DNA from: Actinomycetes bacterium
GTDB lineage: Bacteria; Actinomycetota; Actinomycetes; Actinomycetales; Actinomycetaceae
Length of the DNA: 22,725 bases
Assembly (NCBI GenBank): GCA_023387755.1
Contig: JAEWHO010000099.1
Span: forward strand, 1-22,725
Direction of reading: 5' to 3'
The position numbers were made by a program, and so were the translations under genes. This document shows, piece by piece, positions 1 to 6,534 of this stretch (the stretch's first letter is position 1; each line of letters starts with the position of its first letter). The notes beneath the pieces are model-generated. The model did no database searches. It saw only the letters and a program-made list of their open reading frames with translations, and had not been told where the DNA came from.

Positions 1-458
1 GTATGGAGGTTTATGCTCGCGGATTGGAAGATGTGGTGGCGTCTTCTGATCCCAAAATGCTGGCGATTACCGACAAACTACGGGCTGCCACCGGCTTTGC
101 GGAAGGGGCATCTGTGAATGCCACCCAGTATCTTGCCCAAGGAAATCACGTGGGGCGCACAGTCTCGGACGCTGAGGTCATAGCGAAACTCGGGGGCACA
201 GCGATAGGTGAAATATGGGCAGATATACATATCCCAGTGGGAGGTCCCGCCATTGCGCAGCCATCAATCTGGCGGCCCAGCAGGATTGAGATGCCGCAGC
301 CATCAATCTGGCCGCCGGGGAATATTGGAATTCCTTGCCCTCCGGTAGGTCCTCCGTGGGATGGCCTGCTACCCCCGTGGCTGCGCCCCTACCCGCTTAT
401 TCCCTATCCGCTGATACCGAACCCGCTGATCCCGATACCCACGCAGCCACTGCTGTGA
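1..458 (+). CDS. Unrecognised protein with proline-rich repeat tail, 5' end probably outside window
   Basis: The reading frame is open to the left edge, so this is probably the C-terminal part of a longer protein; the first in-frame ATG is at position 3 and no upstream ribosome site can be seen. The first ~75 visible residues look helical and mixed in composition. From about residue 80 the protein becomes rich in Pro, Ile and Trp. It contains a 13-residue near-repeat starting QPSIW (39-bp DNA period, 17-bp identical cores at 257-273 and 296-312) and ends with three PLIP[Y/N/I] pentapeptides (393-437) before TPQ-type residues and a TGA stop. The tail suggests an extended surface or linker segment. 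I recognise no family. Its end overlaps the convergent HAD gene by 62 bases. Confidence 0.55.
   Translation, partial: MEVYARGLEDVVASSDPKMLAITDKLRAATGFAEGASVNATQYLAQGNHVGRTVSDAEVIAKLGGTAIGEIWADIHIPVGGPAIAQPSIWRPSRIEMPQPSIWPPGNIGIPCPPVGPPWDGLLPPWLRPYPLIPYPLIPNPLIPIPTQPLL
257..437 (+). repeat. Short in-frame coding repeats (39-bp pair, then 3 x 15 bp)
   Basis: A 17-bp sequence beginning GCAGCCATCAATC occurs identically at 257-273 and 296-312, giving a 39-bp (13-codon) period. Further on, 393-437 is three 15-bp units each encoding PLIP plus one variable residue. Both periods are multiples of three, so they preserve the plus-strand frame and look like coding repeats that grew by slippage or duplication. 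Confidence 0.6.
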
Positions 459-1035
459 AGCGCGGGCCATGAGCAGGAATCTGGAAGGCGCGCAGCCCCG
501 CTGCTTGCGCTGCGGCCGCATCAATCGGCCGATCCCCTACGGCCGCCGTCTGGGTGGGGTCAAGGTGGAATTTACGCAGAGCATGGAGGAACATGGCCGG
601 ATCAGGTTTACGCGGGAAGCCGTCAGATGCGCACACCAGACCGCTGATCAAACCTCCTTCACCTGGCAGCAAACCGTGCCCGCGCAACAGAGCCGTGGCC
701 GAGGTGCGGTCGCGGTGGGTGACGACGATATTGCGCCCACCCGTATCGCATACTGCCTGGAGCAGCTCCTGCGCTCCTACCATGAGGGGAGCAGGGTGGT
801 CTTGCCAGGAGCGCTTCAGCTCTGTGTACGCCTCCTCCAACTGCTGGCGCGGTATCTGATAGCGGCTGGAGAGCGTTGCCATAGCCGAGGCGATCGACAC
901 CCGGGTGAGAGCACTGATCTCGTGCGGGATCGGGCAAGTGCCGTCCGGGTTTTCCAGCGCACTGCACAATGCGGTGATGACCTGCGGGTAGGTGTCGATA
1001 AGGGTGCCACCCATATCCCAAATCAGATGGCGCAC
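397..1035 (-). CDS. HAD superfamily hydrolase (phosphatase-like), atypical motif I
   Basis: A 212-residue protein with the HAD order: motif I near residues 5-12 (IWDMGGTL, Asp7 as nucleophile), motif II Thr in VVTHRD, motif III Lys in FPRKPDP, motif IV in VGDRPID, with a helical cap between motifs I and II. The second Asp of the usual DxD in motif I is replaced by Gly9, so the general acid/base of typical HAD phosphatases is missing; HAD proteins with this GGT form are known, but the substrate cannot be inferred. The start is GTG with AGGTGG seven bases upstream, 11 bases after the holin-like gene, so it is probably the last gene of the ywiC operon. The last ~20 residues are read through the antisense of the neighbouring proline repeat tail. 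Confidence 0.85.
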   Translation of the reverse strand: MRHLIWDMGGTLIDTYPQVITALCSALENPDGTCPIPHEISALTRVSIASAMATLSSRYQIPRQQLEEAYTELKRSWQDHPAPLMVGAQELLQAVCDTGGRNIVVTHRDRTSATALLRGHGLLPGEGGLISGLVCASDGFPRKPDPAMFLHALRKFHLDPTQTAAVGDRPIDAAAAQAAGLRAFQIPAHGPRFTAVAAWVSGSAGSVSADRE

Positions 1036-1046
1036 CGCCGGTCCAC

Positions 1047-1427
1047 CTACTTTTTGTCCGGCTGCAAGAAGCGATTCAAAATAGCGCCAGCGATGGCGAT
1101 GATAATACCCCCGAACAGGGCGGGCCAGAAACCATCTACCTGTAAGAAGTACGAGGTGTGGGAGGAAATCCAGCCGGTCAAAAGGAGCATCAAAGCGTTA
1201 ATAACCAGCGCGAACAGGCCCAAGGTGAGCAGATACAGGGGGATCGATAGCAACACTGCCAAGGGGCGTACGAGCGTATTGACCAGGGTGAACACTACCG
1301 CCACCACCGCTAGCACCAGGATCTTCTCCCCAATACTTTGCCGAGGAGCTAACGTCAGGCCGGGAATGATGAGCGTAGCCAACCAAATGGCCACCCCGTT
1401 AACAAGGCAGCGCTGCAAGAACTTCAT
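1047..1427 (-). CDS. Phage holin family protein (4-TM, YvlD/holin superfamily IV type)
   Basis: A 126-residue, very hydrophobic protein with four predicted membrane segments (about residues 8-28, 35-60, 62-87 and 97-120) and a short positive C-terminus ending DKK. Composition and length match the widespread chromosomal 4-TM family annotated as phage holin family / YvlD-like, which in actinobacteria is usually not part of a prophage. Its biochemical role is unsettled. It lies 12 bases after ywiC and 11 before the HAD gene on the same strand, implying co-transcription. No strong Shine-Dalgarno precedes the ATG (only TAGCGG), so translation may be coupled to ywiC. Confidence 0.85.
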   Translation of the reverse strand: MKFLQRCLVNGVAIWLATLIIPGLTLAPRQSIGEKILVLAVVAVVFTLVNTLVRPLAVLLSIPLYLLTLGLFALVINALMLLLTGWISSHTSYFLQVDGFWPALFGGIIIAIAGAILNRFLQPDKK

Positions 1428-1439
1428 ACCGCTATCGTG

Positions 1440-2354
1440 TCACATACAGTGCAGGCTCGTGGTCACCACTAAAACAAAGAAACCCACACTCAACGCCACT
1501 TCTACGCCCCCGATCAGGGCTGGCCGCACCGTCACCCCGCGCCTGGCCACCGCCGGGAGAGCTATGGAGCGGGCCAAAGTCAGACCAGCCAGGCCGATCA
1601 GCGCCCAGCCGCTGCCACACGGCCACCATCCCGCCGTCGTCGCCACCACACTCGCACCGAGTAGGAGGGCGTGCCATGCCAGGGACCCAACCCACCAGCG
1701 CGGGTTATTGCGCTCGCGAATAAGGGACTTAACATGCGCGATCGTCCCCAGGAAATAGCCTGCCAAAACCGCAGTGACTCGCCAGGCCCACGTTAAAGCC
1801 GTAGCTGAAGCCGCCCACGCGCCGCCGTCAGGGCGCATGATGCCACTGGGATCTAAGGCCACGGACGCCGCTAGCGAGGTGGGCTGTGCAGCCGCATCGA
1901 AAGCCACCATCGTGGTCAGGCACGCTGCCACAATAATGGCGACGTCGTGATAAAACGCGCGCTCCCGCCCGCGTGCCAGGCACCACCCAGAAAATGCGAG
2001 CAGCGGAGCGAACCACACCACCCAGCCGATTAGCCAGGGGGTGCATAGTAGTACCGCCACACCCGTAACAGTGGTAGCTGCTGCGTAGGTGCGCACCGCC
2101 GTCTGGTAGCGCTCCCGGCGGCGGGCTTTCACCCACTGACTCGCGGCATAGAACCAGAAGTAGCCCACCCACCACATGAGTAGCAGTGGAACGTGGCGCC
2201 ATTGGGCCCCACCCACGGCGATCCCACTGAGAATCGGGACGGTAATCATCGCCCACGCGCCGTGATGCTGCGGCACCCAGCCGCGATTGCGTAGCGCTCG
2301 GCGGGGGCGTTCAGGGCGAGGGTAGACAGGAGGTCGCACGGCACGTGAGGTCAC
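1440..2354 (-). CDS. YwiC-like family membrane protein
   Basis: The protein has the YwiC-like signature WVPQHHGAWAM near its N-terminus followed by about ten hydrophobic membrane segments; the family is uncharacterised. A conserved RERNNPRW-like cytoplasmic loop lies in the C-terminal half. I place the start at the GTG at 2354 (304 residues) because TACACT, a good actinobacterial -10 element, ends six bases upstream, which would give a leaderless mRNA. The next in-frame ATG is 13 codons earlier (2393) and the frame stays open to a TTG at 2495, but neither has a ribosome site and the longer form would translate the 18-bp repeats as RIPxxx hexapeptides. First gene of the ywiC/holin/HAD unit and divergent from pdhA. 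Confidence 0.8.
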   Translation of the reverse strand: MTSRAVRPPVYPRPERPRRALRNRGWVPQHHGAWAMITVPILSGIAVGGAQWRHVPLLLMWWVGYFWFYAASQWVKARRRERYQTAVRTYAAATTVTGVAVLLCTPWLIGWVVWFAPLLAFSGWCLARGRERAFYHDVAIIVAACLTTMVAFDAAAQPTSLAASVALDPSGIMRPDGGAWAASATALTWAWRVTAVLAGYFLGTIAHVKSLIRERNNPRWWVGSLAWHALLLGASVVATTAGWWPCGSGWALIGLAGLTLARSIALPAVARRGVTVRPALIGGVEVALSVGFFVLVVTTSLHCM

Positions 2355-2389
2355 ATCGCAAGTGTAGGACGCGGCATAGCTGCCTTCCA
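2352..2389 (-). promoter_or_regulatory. Putative leaderless promoter of ywiC
   Basis: On the minus strand TACACT (2366-2361) is followed by six bases and then GTG (2354-2352), so transcription would begin at or next to the start codon. A weak -35-like TGGAAG lies 17 bases upstream (2389-2384). The same TACACT-N6-start arrangement precedes mutT in this window. No Shine-Dalgarno is present. Confidence 0.45.
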
Positions 2390-2410
2390 CCATTCGCGTG
2401 CGCTGCGTTG

Positions 2411-2500
2411 GGATTCGGCCTAACCCTGGTATGCGGGCCGCAGCTGGTATCCGAGCCAGCACCGCTATTCGTCCTAACGCTGGTATCCGAGGCAACCGAG
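2411..2500. repeat. Five imperfect 18-bp tandem repeats upstream of ywiC and pdhA
   Basis: Five consecutive 18-bp units start at 2411, 2429, 2447, 2465 and 2483, with rough consensus GTATCCGAGCCAACGCTG. Units 1 and 4 agree at 14 of 18 positions, hinting at an additional 54-bp period. The array lies in the divergent intergenic region (2355-2655). On the minus strand it would encode RIPxxx hexapeptides if ywiC started at the far-upstream TTG; otherwise it is a non-coding, possibly operator-like, array. Confidence 0.75.
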
Positions 2501-2545
2501 CTGGCCCAGCACAGTGAGGACGAAGAAACCGCGAAAATACGGGAG

Positions 2546-2575
2546 ATTGTAGGTATCTGCGCCGTCGTCTTAAAA
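2546..2575 (+). promoter_or_regulatory. Possible promoter for the pdhA operon
   Basis: TTGTAG followed about 17-18 bases later by an AT-rich TTAAAA stretch resembles a sigma70-type -35/-10 pair and lies some 80 bases before the pdhA start. The match is modest and no other clear -10 was found in 2501-2655. Confidence 0.25.
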
Positions 2576-2624
2576 AAGCGTGAAAACTCTGTAGGTTTCC
2601 TCCAACGGGAATCTACGGTGGAGT

Positions 2625-2644
2625 AACTTACGCTTACGTAGGTT
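2625..2644. promoter_or_regulatory. Imperfect 20-bp palindrome directly upstream of pdhA ribosome site
   Basis: The sequence AACTTACGCTTACGTAGGTT has half-sites AAC-TACG and CGTA-GTT matching at 7 of 8 outer positions around a 4-base centre. It ends one base before the AGGAGG of pdhA. It may be a repressor operator or a leader hairpin that can mask the ribosome site; the regulator is unknown. Confidence 0.4.
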
Positions 2645-2655
2645 AGGAGGTTGTT

Positions 2656-3768
2656 ATGACGCTGCTACCTATCGCCGCGCCCGACGCCGGTATCGAAACC
2701 GCCCGCATTCTCGACCATCACGGCCAGCTCCACAACCATCCGGAACTGACCCCATATGCCGACCTATCAGCCCAGTTCCTGCAGGTTGCCTACCGGCATA
2801 TGGCCCGCACCCGCGCCTTTGATGAAGAAGCCCGCCTACTGCAACGGCAAGGCGAGCTGGCTCTGTGGCCACCCTGCCGCGGGCAAGAAGGCATTCAGGT
2901 GGGGTCTGCGCTCGCCACCCCAGCCGAAGACTTCGTAGTTCCCTCCTACCGCGAGCACGCCGTCGCCGATGTGCGCGGACTTGACCTCACCGCCCTGATC
3001 CCGGTTTTCCGGGGGATTCGCCACGGCGGTTGGGATCCGTCCGCACACCGTTTCCACCTCTACACCTTCGTGATTGCTGCCCACCTGCCCCATGCGGTCG
3101 GCCGGGCATTCGCGCTACAACAGGATCAGCGGCGCGGCATTAACAGCGAGGATGACCCACGCGCCGTCGTCACCTACTGCGGTGATGGTGCCACCTCCCA
3201 GGGGGAAGCCAATGAGGCCCTCGTTTTCGCGGCCAGCGCGAACGCACCGATTGTGTTTATCGTGCAAAATAACGGCTGGGCCATCTCGGTGCCTACGTCC
3301 ACGCAGTCGCGCGTGCCGCTGGTGATGCGCCCGAGCGGCTTCGGTATCCCGTCCCTGCGTGTGGACGGTAATGACCCCATCGCCTCCTACGCGGCCACCC
3401 GCCTCGCCCTCGAGCACGTCCACACCGGCCAGGGGCCATTCTTCATCGAAGCAGTCACGTACCGTATGGGCGCGCACACCACCTCCGATGACCCCACCCG
3501 CTACCGCACGCGGGAAGAAGAAGACTATTGGCAGCAGCGGTGCCCGCTTACCCGCACCGAGGCCGTGCTGCGGCGTGAGTTCTCCGTCGGGCAGGATTTC
3601 TTCGACGACGTCGCCGCTGACGCGGCCGCGCTCGCCCAGCGCACCCGGCAGTTCACCCGCAACCTTACGGCGGCAGATGCGCCCGGAATGTTTGACCATA
3701 TCTACGCCTCCGAACACCGCTGGACGCGGGAGGACGCCGCGAGCTTCGGTTGCGAGGCCGCGCTATGA
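2656..3768 (+). CDS. pdhA: 2-oxoacid (probably pyruvate) dehydrogenase E1 component, alpha subunit
   Basis: A 370-residue E1-alpha subunit of the alpha2beta2 type, which decarboxylates a 2-oxoacid using thiamine diphosphate. The TPP/Mg motif runs from GDG at residues 176-178 to NN at 205-206, with 26 residues between them as expected. The region around YREH, RTRAFDE and the phosphorylation-loop-like YRMGAHTTSDDPTRYR also match the family. The ATG at 2656 has a perfect AGGAGG five bases upstream. The stop overlaps the start of the beta subunit (ATGA), so the two are translationally coupled. Sequence alone does not separate pyruvate from branched-chain oxoacid as substrate; pyruvate is favoured by overall resemblance only. 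Confidence 0.9.
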   Translation: MTLLPIAAPDAGIETARILDHHGQLHNHPELTPYADLSAQFLQVAYRHMARTRAFDEEARLLQRQGELALWPPCRGQEGIQVGSALATPAEDFVVPSYREHAVADVRGLDLTALIPVFRGIRHGGWDPSAHRFHLYTFVIAAHLPHAVGRAFALQQDQRRGINSEDDPRAVVTYCGDGATSQGEANEALVFAASANAPIVFIVQNNGWAISVPTSTQSRVPLVMRPSGFGIPSLRVDGNDPIASYAATRLALEHVHTGQGPFFIEAVTYRMGAHTTSDDPTRYRTREEEDYWQQRCPLTRTEAVLRREFSVGQDFFDDVAADAAALAQRTRQFTRNLTAADAPGMFDHIYASEHRWTREDAASFGCEAAL

Positions 3769-4844
3769 GTACTGCACCGGTCTCCGCTCAGGATGCGCCC
3801 AACACGGCAGCGCTAGTAGGGGCGGATCAGGGCGCGCCCCTCTCTCGGGTATCCAGCTCTGCCGCGGCCACACTGCCCTTCGCCAAGGCCATTAATGCTG
3901 CCCTGCACGATGCCATGAAGGCAGATGAAACCGTTATCGTCTCCGGTGAGGACGTAGGCCAACTGGGCGGAGTTTTCCGCGTCACCCAGGGGCTTATCGA
4001 CGAGTTCGGGGAGGAGCGGGTTCGGGACACTCCGCTAGCAGAGGCCAGTATTGTGGGCACAGCTATCGGGATGGCCATGGGCGGGTACCGCCCCGTCGTC
4101 GAGATTCAATTCGATGGGTTCGTATTCCCCGCCTTCAACCAGATCACCACCCAACTGGCGCGGCTGCGCTCGCGGTCAGCCGGGACCGTGCAGGTGCCCG
4201 TGGTTATCCGCATCCCCTATGGCGGTGGGATCGGCGCGGTAGAACATCACGGTGAATCACCAGAAGCCTATTTCATGCACACTCCCGGCTTGCGCGTGGT
4301 GGCCCCGGCCGACCCGCAGGACGCCTACACGCTGCTGCGCGCGGCCATCGAGAGCCCGGATCCGGTGATATTCCTGGAACCCAAGGCCCGCTATTGGGCC
4401 AAGGGGGAGGTGGCCCGCACCGCGCCGACCAACGTGGGCAACCTCCAGGAGGCGCGCGTGGAGCGCGCCGGCAGCGACGTCACCCTCATCGGTTACGGTG
4501 CCACCGTCGCCACCTTACTCGAGGTGGCCGAAGAGCACGCGGAGCTCGGGGTGGACTGCGGCGTGGTGAACCTACGTAGCCTCAGTCCGCTCGATATGGA
4601 GCCGGTGGTACGTGAAGTGTGTACTAGCGGGCGCGCGGTCATTGCGCATGAAGCTCCGCTCGCCGTCGGGCCGGGCGCGGAGGTGGCAGCCCGCCTCACC
4701 GAAGCCTGTTTCTACCATCTGGAAGCGCCCGTCGCGCGCGTAGCAGGCCCCCATATTCCCTATCCGGCCGCCGCCGTGGAGGCCGACTATTTGCCGACGC
4801 CGGCGCGCATCAGTGCCGCCATCGAGCAGGTTCTAGCGCATTAG
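3765..4844 (+). CDS. pdhB: 2-oxoacid (probably pyruvate) dehydrogenase E1 component, beta subunit
   Basis: A 359-residue E1-beta subunit, the partner of the preceding alpha subunit. Family features include the GEDVGQLGGVFRVT segment, RDTPLAEASIVG with the TPP-contacting Glu, EIQFDGFVFPAFNQ, the EHHGESPEAYF loop with its catalytic-site histidine pair, and a C-terminal transketolase-like domain around HEAPLAVGPGAEVAA. An upstream in-frame start at 3750 exists, but the ATG at 3765 overlaps the alpha stop as ATGA, which is the usual coupled arrangement. The first ~35 residues (APVSAQDAPN onward) are a low-complexity extension before the conserved domain. The stop TAG forms part of the AGGAGG of the next gene. 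Confidence 0.9.
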   Translation: MSTAPVSAQDAPNTAALVGADQGAPLSRVSSSAAATLPFAKAINAALHDAMKADETVIVSGEDVGQLGGVFRVTQGLIDEFGEERVRDTPLAEASIVGTAIGMAMGGYRPVVEIQFDGFVFPAFNQITTQLARLRSRSAGTVQVPVVIRIPYGGGIGAVEHHGESPEAYFMHTPGLRVVAPADPQDAYTLLRAAIESPDPVIFLEPKARYWAKGEVARTAPTNVGNLQEARVERAGSDVTLIGYGATVATLLEVAEEHAELGVDCGVVNLRSLSPLDMEPVVREVCTSGRAVIAHEAPLAVGPGAEVAARLTEACFYHLEAPVARVAGPHIPYPAAAVEADYLPTPARISAAIEQVLAH

Positions 4845-4852
4845 GAGGACGT

Positions 4853-6166
4853 GTGCCCGAGGCGATTTTCCAACTCCCCGACCCCGGTGAAGGCCTCACC
4901 GAAGCGACGATTGTACGCTGGGCGGTCAGCCCTGGCCAGGAGGTACACGTCAACGACGTTCTGGTGGAAATCGAGACGGCTAAATCGCTGGTAGAACTGC
5001 CCTGCCCGTGGGATGGGACCGTCGTTGAACTGCTGGTTGAGCAGGGCGCGGAAGTGCCGGTCGGTACCGATCTGGTGCGCGTCCGCGTCACTGACGCCGC
5101 AGAACCCGAGAGCCCGGATACCCCCACCCCCACCGCTGCCCTCACCTCGCCTGCAACCACCGAGGATTCCGACGACGACGCCGGGCCGATTCTGGTGGGC
5201 TATGGAGCTGGTCGGGCCCCCTCTCGGCGCTCGGTCTTAGCTAAGCCCCCGGTGCGTCGCCTAGCCAAGGACCTCGGCGTTGACCTTACGACTATCATTC
5301 CGACCGGTCCAGGTGGGATCATCACTCGCGAAGATGTGCAGCAGGCAGCGGCCGCGCAGCAAGCCGATACGCTCAGCAGCTACCCGGTGGATCAGGCAGC
5401 CGCCGCCAATCCGGCCCCGCCTGCCAGTGACGAGCCCTGGCTGGTCGGTGGAACCGTGAGCGCCGACGGCCGCTGCACCCGCGTCCCGGTCAAGTCTGTG
5501 CGCCGCCGGACGGCGGAAAATATGGTCGCCTCAGCCTTTACGGCTCCGCATGTGACGGTCTTTCATACCGTGGACGTCACCCGCACCATGCAGATGGTGG
5601 CCGATATGCGCCAACGCCGCGAATATGCCGATATTCGTATCACCCCGCTGGCCATGGTGTTGCGCGCCGTCGCCCTGGCTGTGCGTGAGCATCCGCAAAT
5701 CAACGCCTCCTGGGATGAAGACGCCCAGGAGATCGTCTATAAGCATTACGTCAATCTAGGGGTCGCGGCCTCCACGCCGCGCGGCCTGCTCGTGCCGAAT
5801 ATTAAAGACGCCCACGCTAAAGGCTTCCGGGAGTTAGCCACCGAACTAGGCGATCTGACGCAACGGGCGCGCAGCGGCCGCCTCGCCGTCGAGGATATGG
5901 CCGACGGTACGATCACCGTCACCAATATTGGGGTATTCGGGATCGACGCTGGCACCCCCATCTTGAACCCGGGGGAGGCCGCGATCCTAGCCTTCGGGGC
6001 GGTCCGGCCACAGCCGTGGGTGCTGGACGGTGAGATCACCATCCGGGACGTCACCACGCTGGCGTTAAGCTTCGATCACCGGCTCGTTGATGGTGAACTC
6101 GGCTCCCGCTTCCTAGCCGAAGTAGCTGCGCTATTGGAGGACCCAGCCCGTGCGTTCATTCGCTGA
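4853..6166 (+). CDS. pdhC: Dihydrolipoamide acyltransferase (E2) of the 2-oxoacid dehydrogenase complex
   Basis: A 437-residue E2 that moves the acyl group from E1 to CoA. In order: one lipoyl domain (about 1-80) with the lipoylated Lys44 in ETAKS; an Ala/Pro/Thr-rich linker; a peripheral-subunit-binding domain at about 125-163 (PPVRRLAKDLG...GPGGIITREDV); a second linker; and the catalytic acyltransferase domain ending with HRLVDG (His409, Asp413). The GTG start at 4853 has AGGAGG four bases upstream, overlapping the pdhB stop. A single lipoyl domain is at the short end for PDH E2 and is common in branched-chain E2. No E3 gene follows, so E3 must be encoded elsewhere. The 3' end overlaps the convergent PAP2-like gene by 91 bases. 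Confidence 0.9.
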   Translation: MPEAIFQLPDPGEGLTEATIVRWAVSPGQEVHVNDVLVEIETAKSLVELPCPWDGTVVELLVEQGAEVPVGTDLVRVRVTDAAEPESPDTPTPTAALTSPATTEDSDDDAGPILVGYGAGRAPSRRSVLAKPPVRRLAKDLGVDLTTIIPTGPGGIITREDVQQAAAAQQADTLSSYPVDQAAAANPAPPASDEPWLVGGTVSADGRCTRVPVKSVRRRTAENMVASAFTAPHVTVFHTVDVTRTMQMVADMRQRREYADIRITPLAMVLRAVALAVREHPQINASWDEDAQEIVYKHYVNLGVAASTPRGLLVPNIKDAHAKGFRELATELGDLTQRARSGRLAVEDMADGTITVTNIGVFGIDAGTPILNPGEAAILAFGAVRPQPWVLDGEITIRDVTTLALSFDHRLVDGELGSRFLAEVAALLEDPARAFIR

Positions 6167-6534
6167 CGCGCTTCCCGCCGCTGCTGCGCCCCCACCAGGA
6201 GGAAGCTCATCAGCAGGGTTCCGCCACACCCGATCAGCCCCCCAGCGAGAGTATCGGTAAACCAATGGACGCCTAGATACAGGCGCGAGACCGCTACCGT
6301 CACGGCGAGTGCGAGCGCGAGCGCCAGCAGTACCGATCCGAGTGGGTTGAACAGCGTGGTAATTGAGACGAGCGTGGAGGTGGTGTCGTCAGTACGGGCG
6401 GCGAGCAGTTGGGCGAGGATAAGGCGATCCCATACGGCAGGATGAGTATGTACCAGCGAACCGATGACAATTGCTACGACGACGCTCAGCGCCCCGGCGG
6501 CCAACGCCCAGCGGTAGGGGCTGCGGGTGGTCAC
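6076..6534 (-). CDS. PAP2-like membrane protein lacking catalytic motifs C1 and C2 (probably degenerate)
   Basis: A 152-residue membrane protein. Residues ~84-101 contain motif C3 of the PAP2 phosphatase family (SRLYLGVHWFTD, with Arg and His), followed by the final TM. The earlier motifs C1 (KxxxxxxRP) and C2 (PSGH) are absent: the conserved N-terminal part (LFNPLGS) passes through a short LALALALAV stretch straight into C3. About 60-70 residues seem to be missing in frame. The Arg- and Ser-rich tail is the antisense of the E2 active-site region, so the natural C-terminus may also be lost. The GTG start overlaps the CopD/CtaG stop as GTGA, so it is co-translated, but phosphatase activity is unlikely. 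Confidence 0.6.
   Translation of the reverse strand: MTTRSPYRWALAAGALSVVVAIVIGSLVHTHPAVWDRLILAQLLAARTDDTTSTLVSITTLFNPLGSVLLALALALAVTVAVSRLYLGVHWFTDTLAGGLIGCGGTLLMSFLLVGAQQRREARQRMNARAGSSNSAATSARKREPSSPSTSR

Noticed and set aside
13..117. Small ORF starting ATG after GGAGG at the window edge
   Set aside because: It has 34 residues with no family features and lies out of frame inside the longer open frame that runs to 458.
1047..1427. Prophage remnant suggested by the holin-like gene
   Set aside because: The family is a common chromosomal membrane protein, and no endolysin, integrase or other phage gene is nearby.
469..1758. 429-residue plus-strand ORF
   Set aside because: It runs antisense to the HAD, holin-like and ywiC genes, has a low-complexity Arg/Thr-rich translation with no recognisable domain, and is a typical high-GC shadow frame.
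2345..2626. Plus-strand 93-residue ORF preceded by AGGAGG
   Set aside because: The AGGAGG is the antisense of the conserved Pro-rich N-terminus of YwiC, the spacing to GTG is long, and the product is mostly the translation of the 18-bp repeats.
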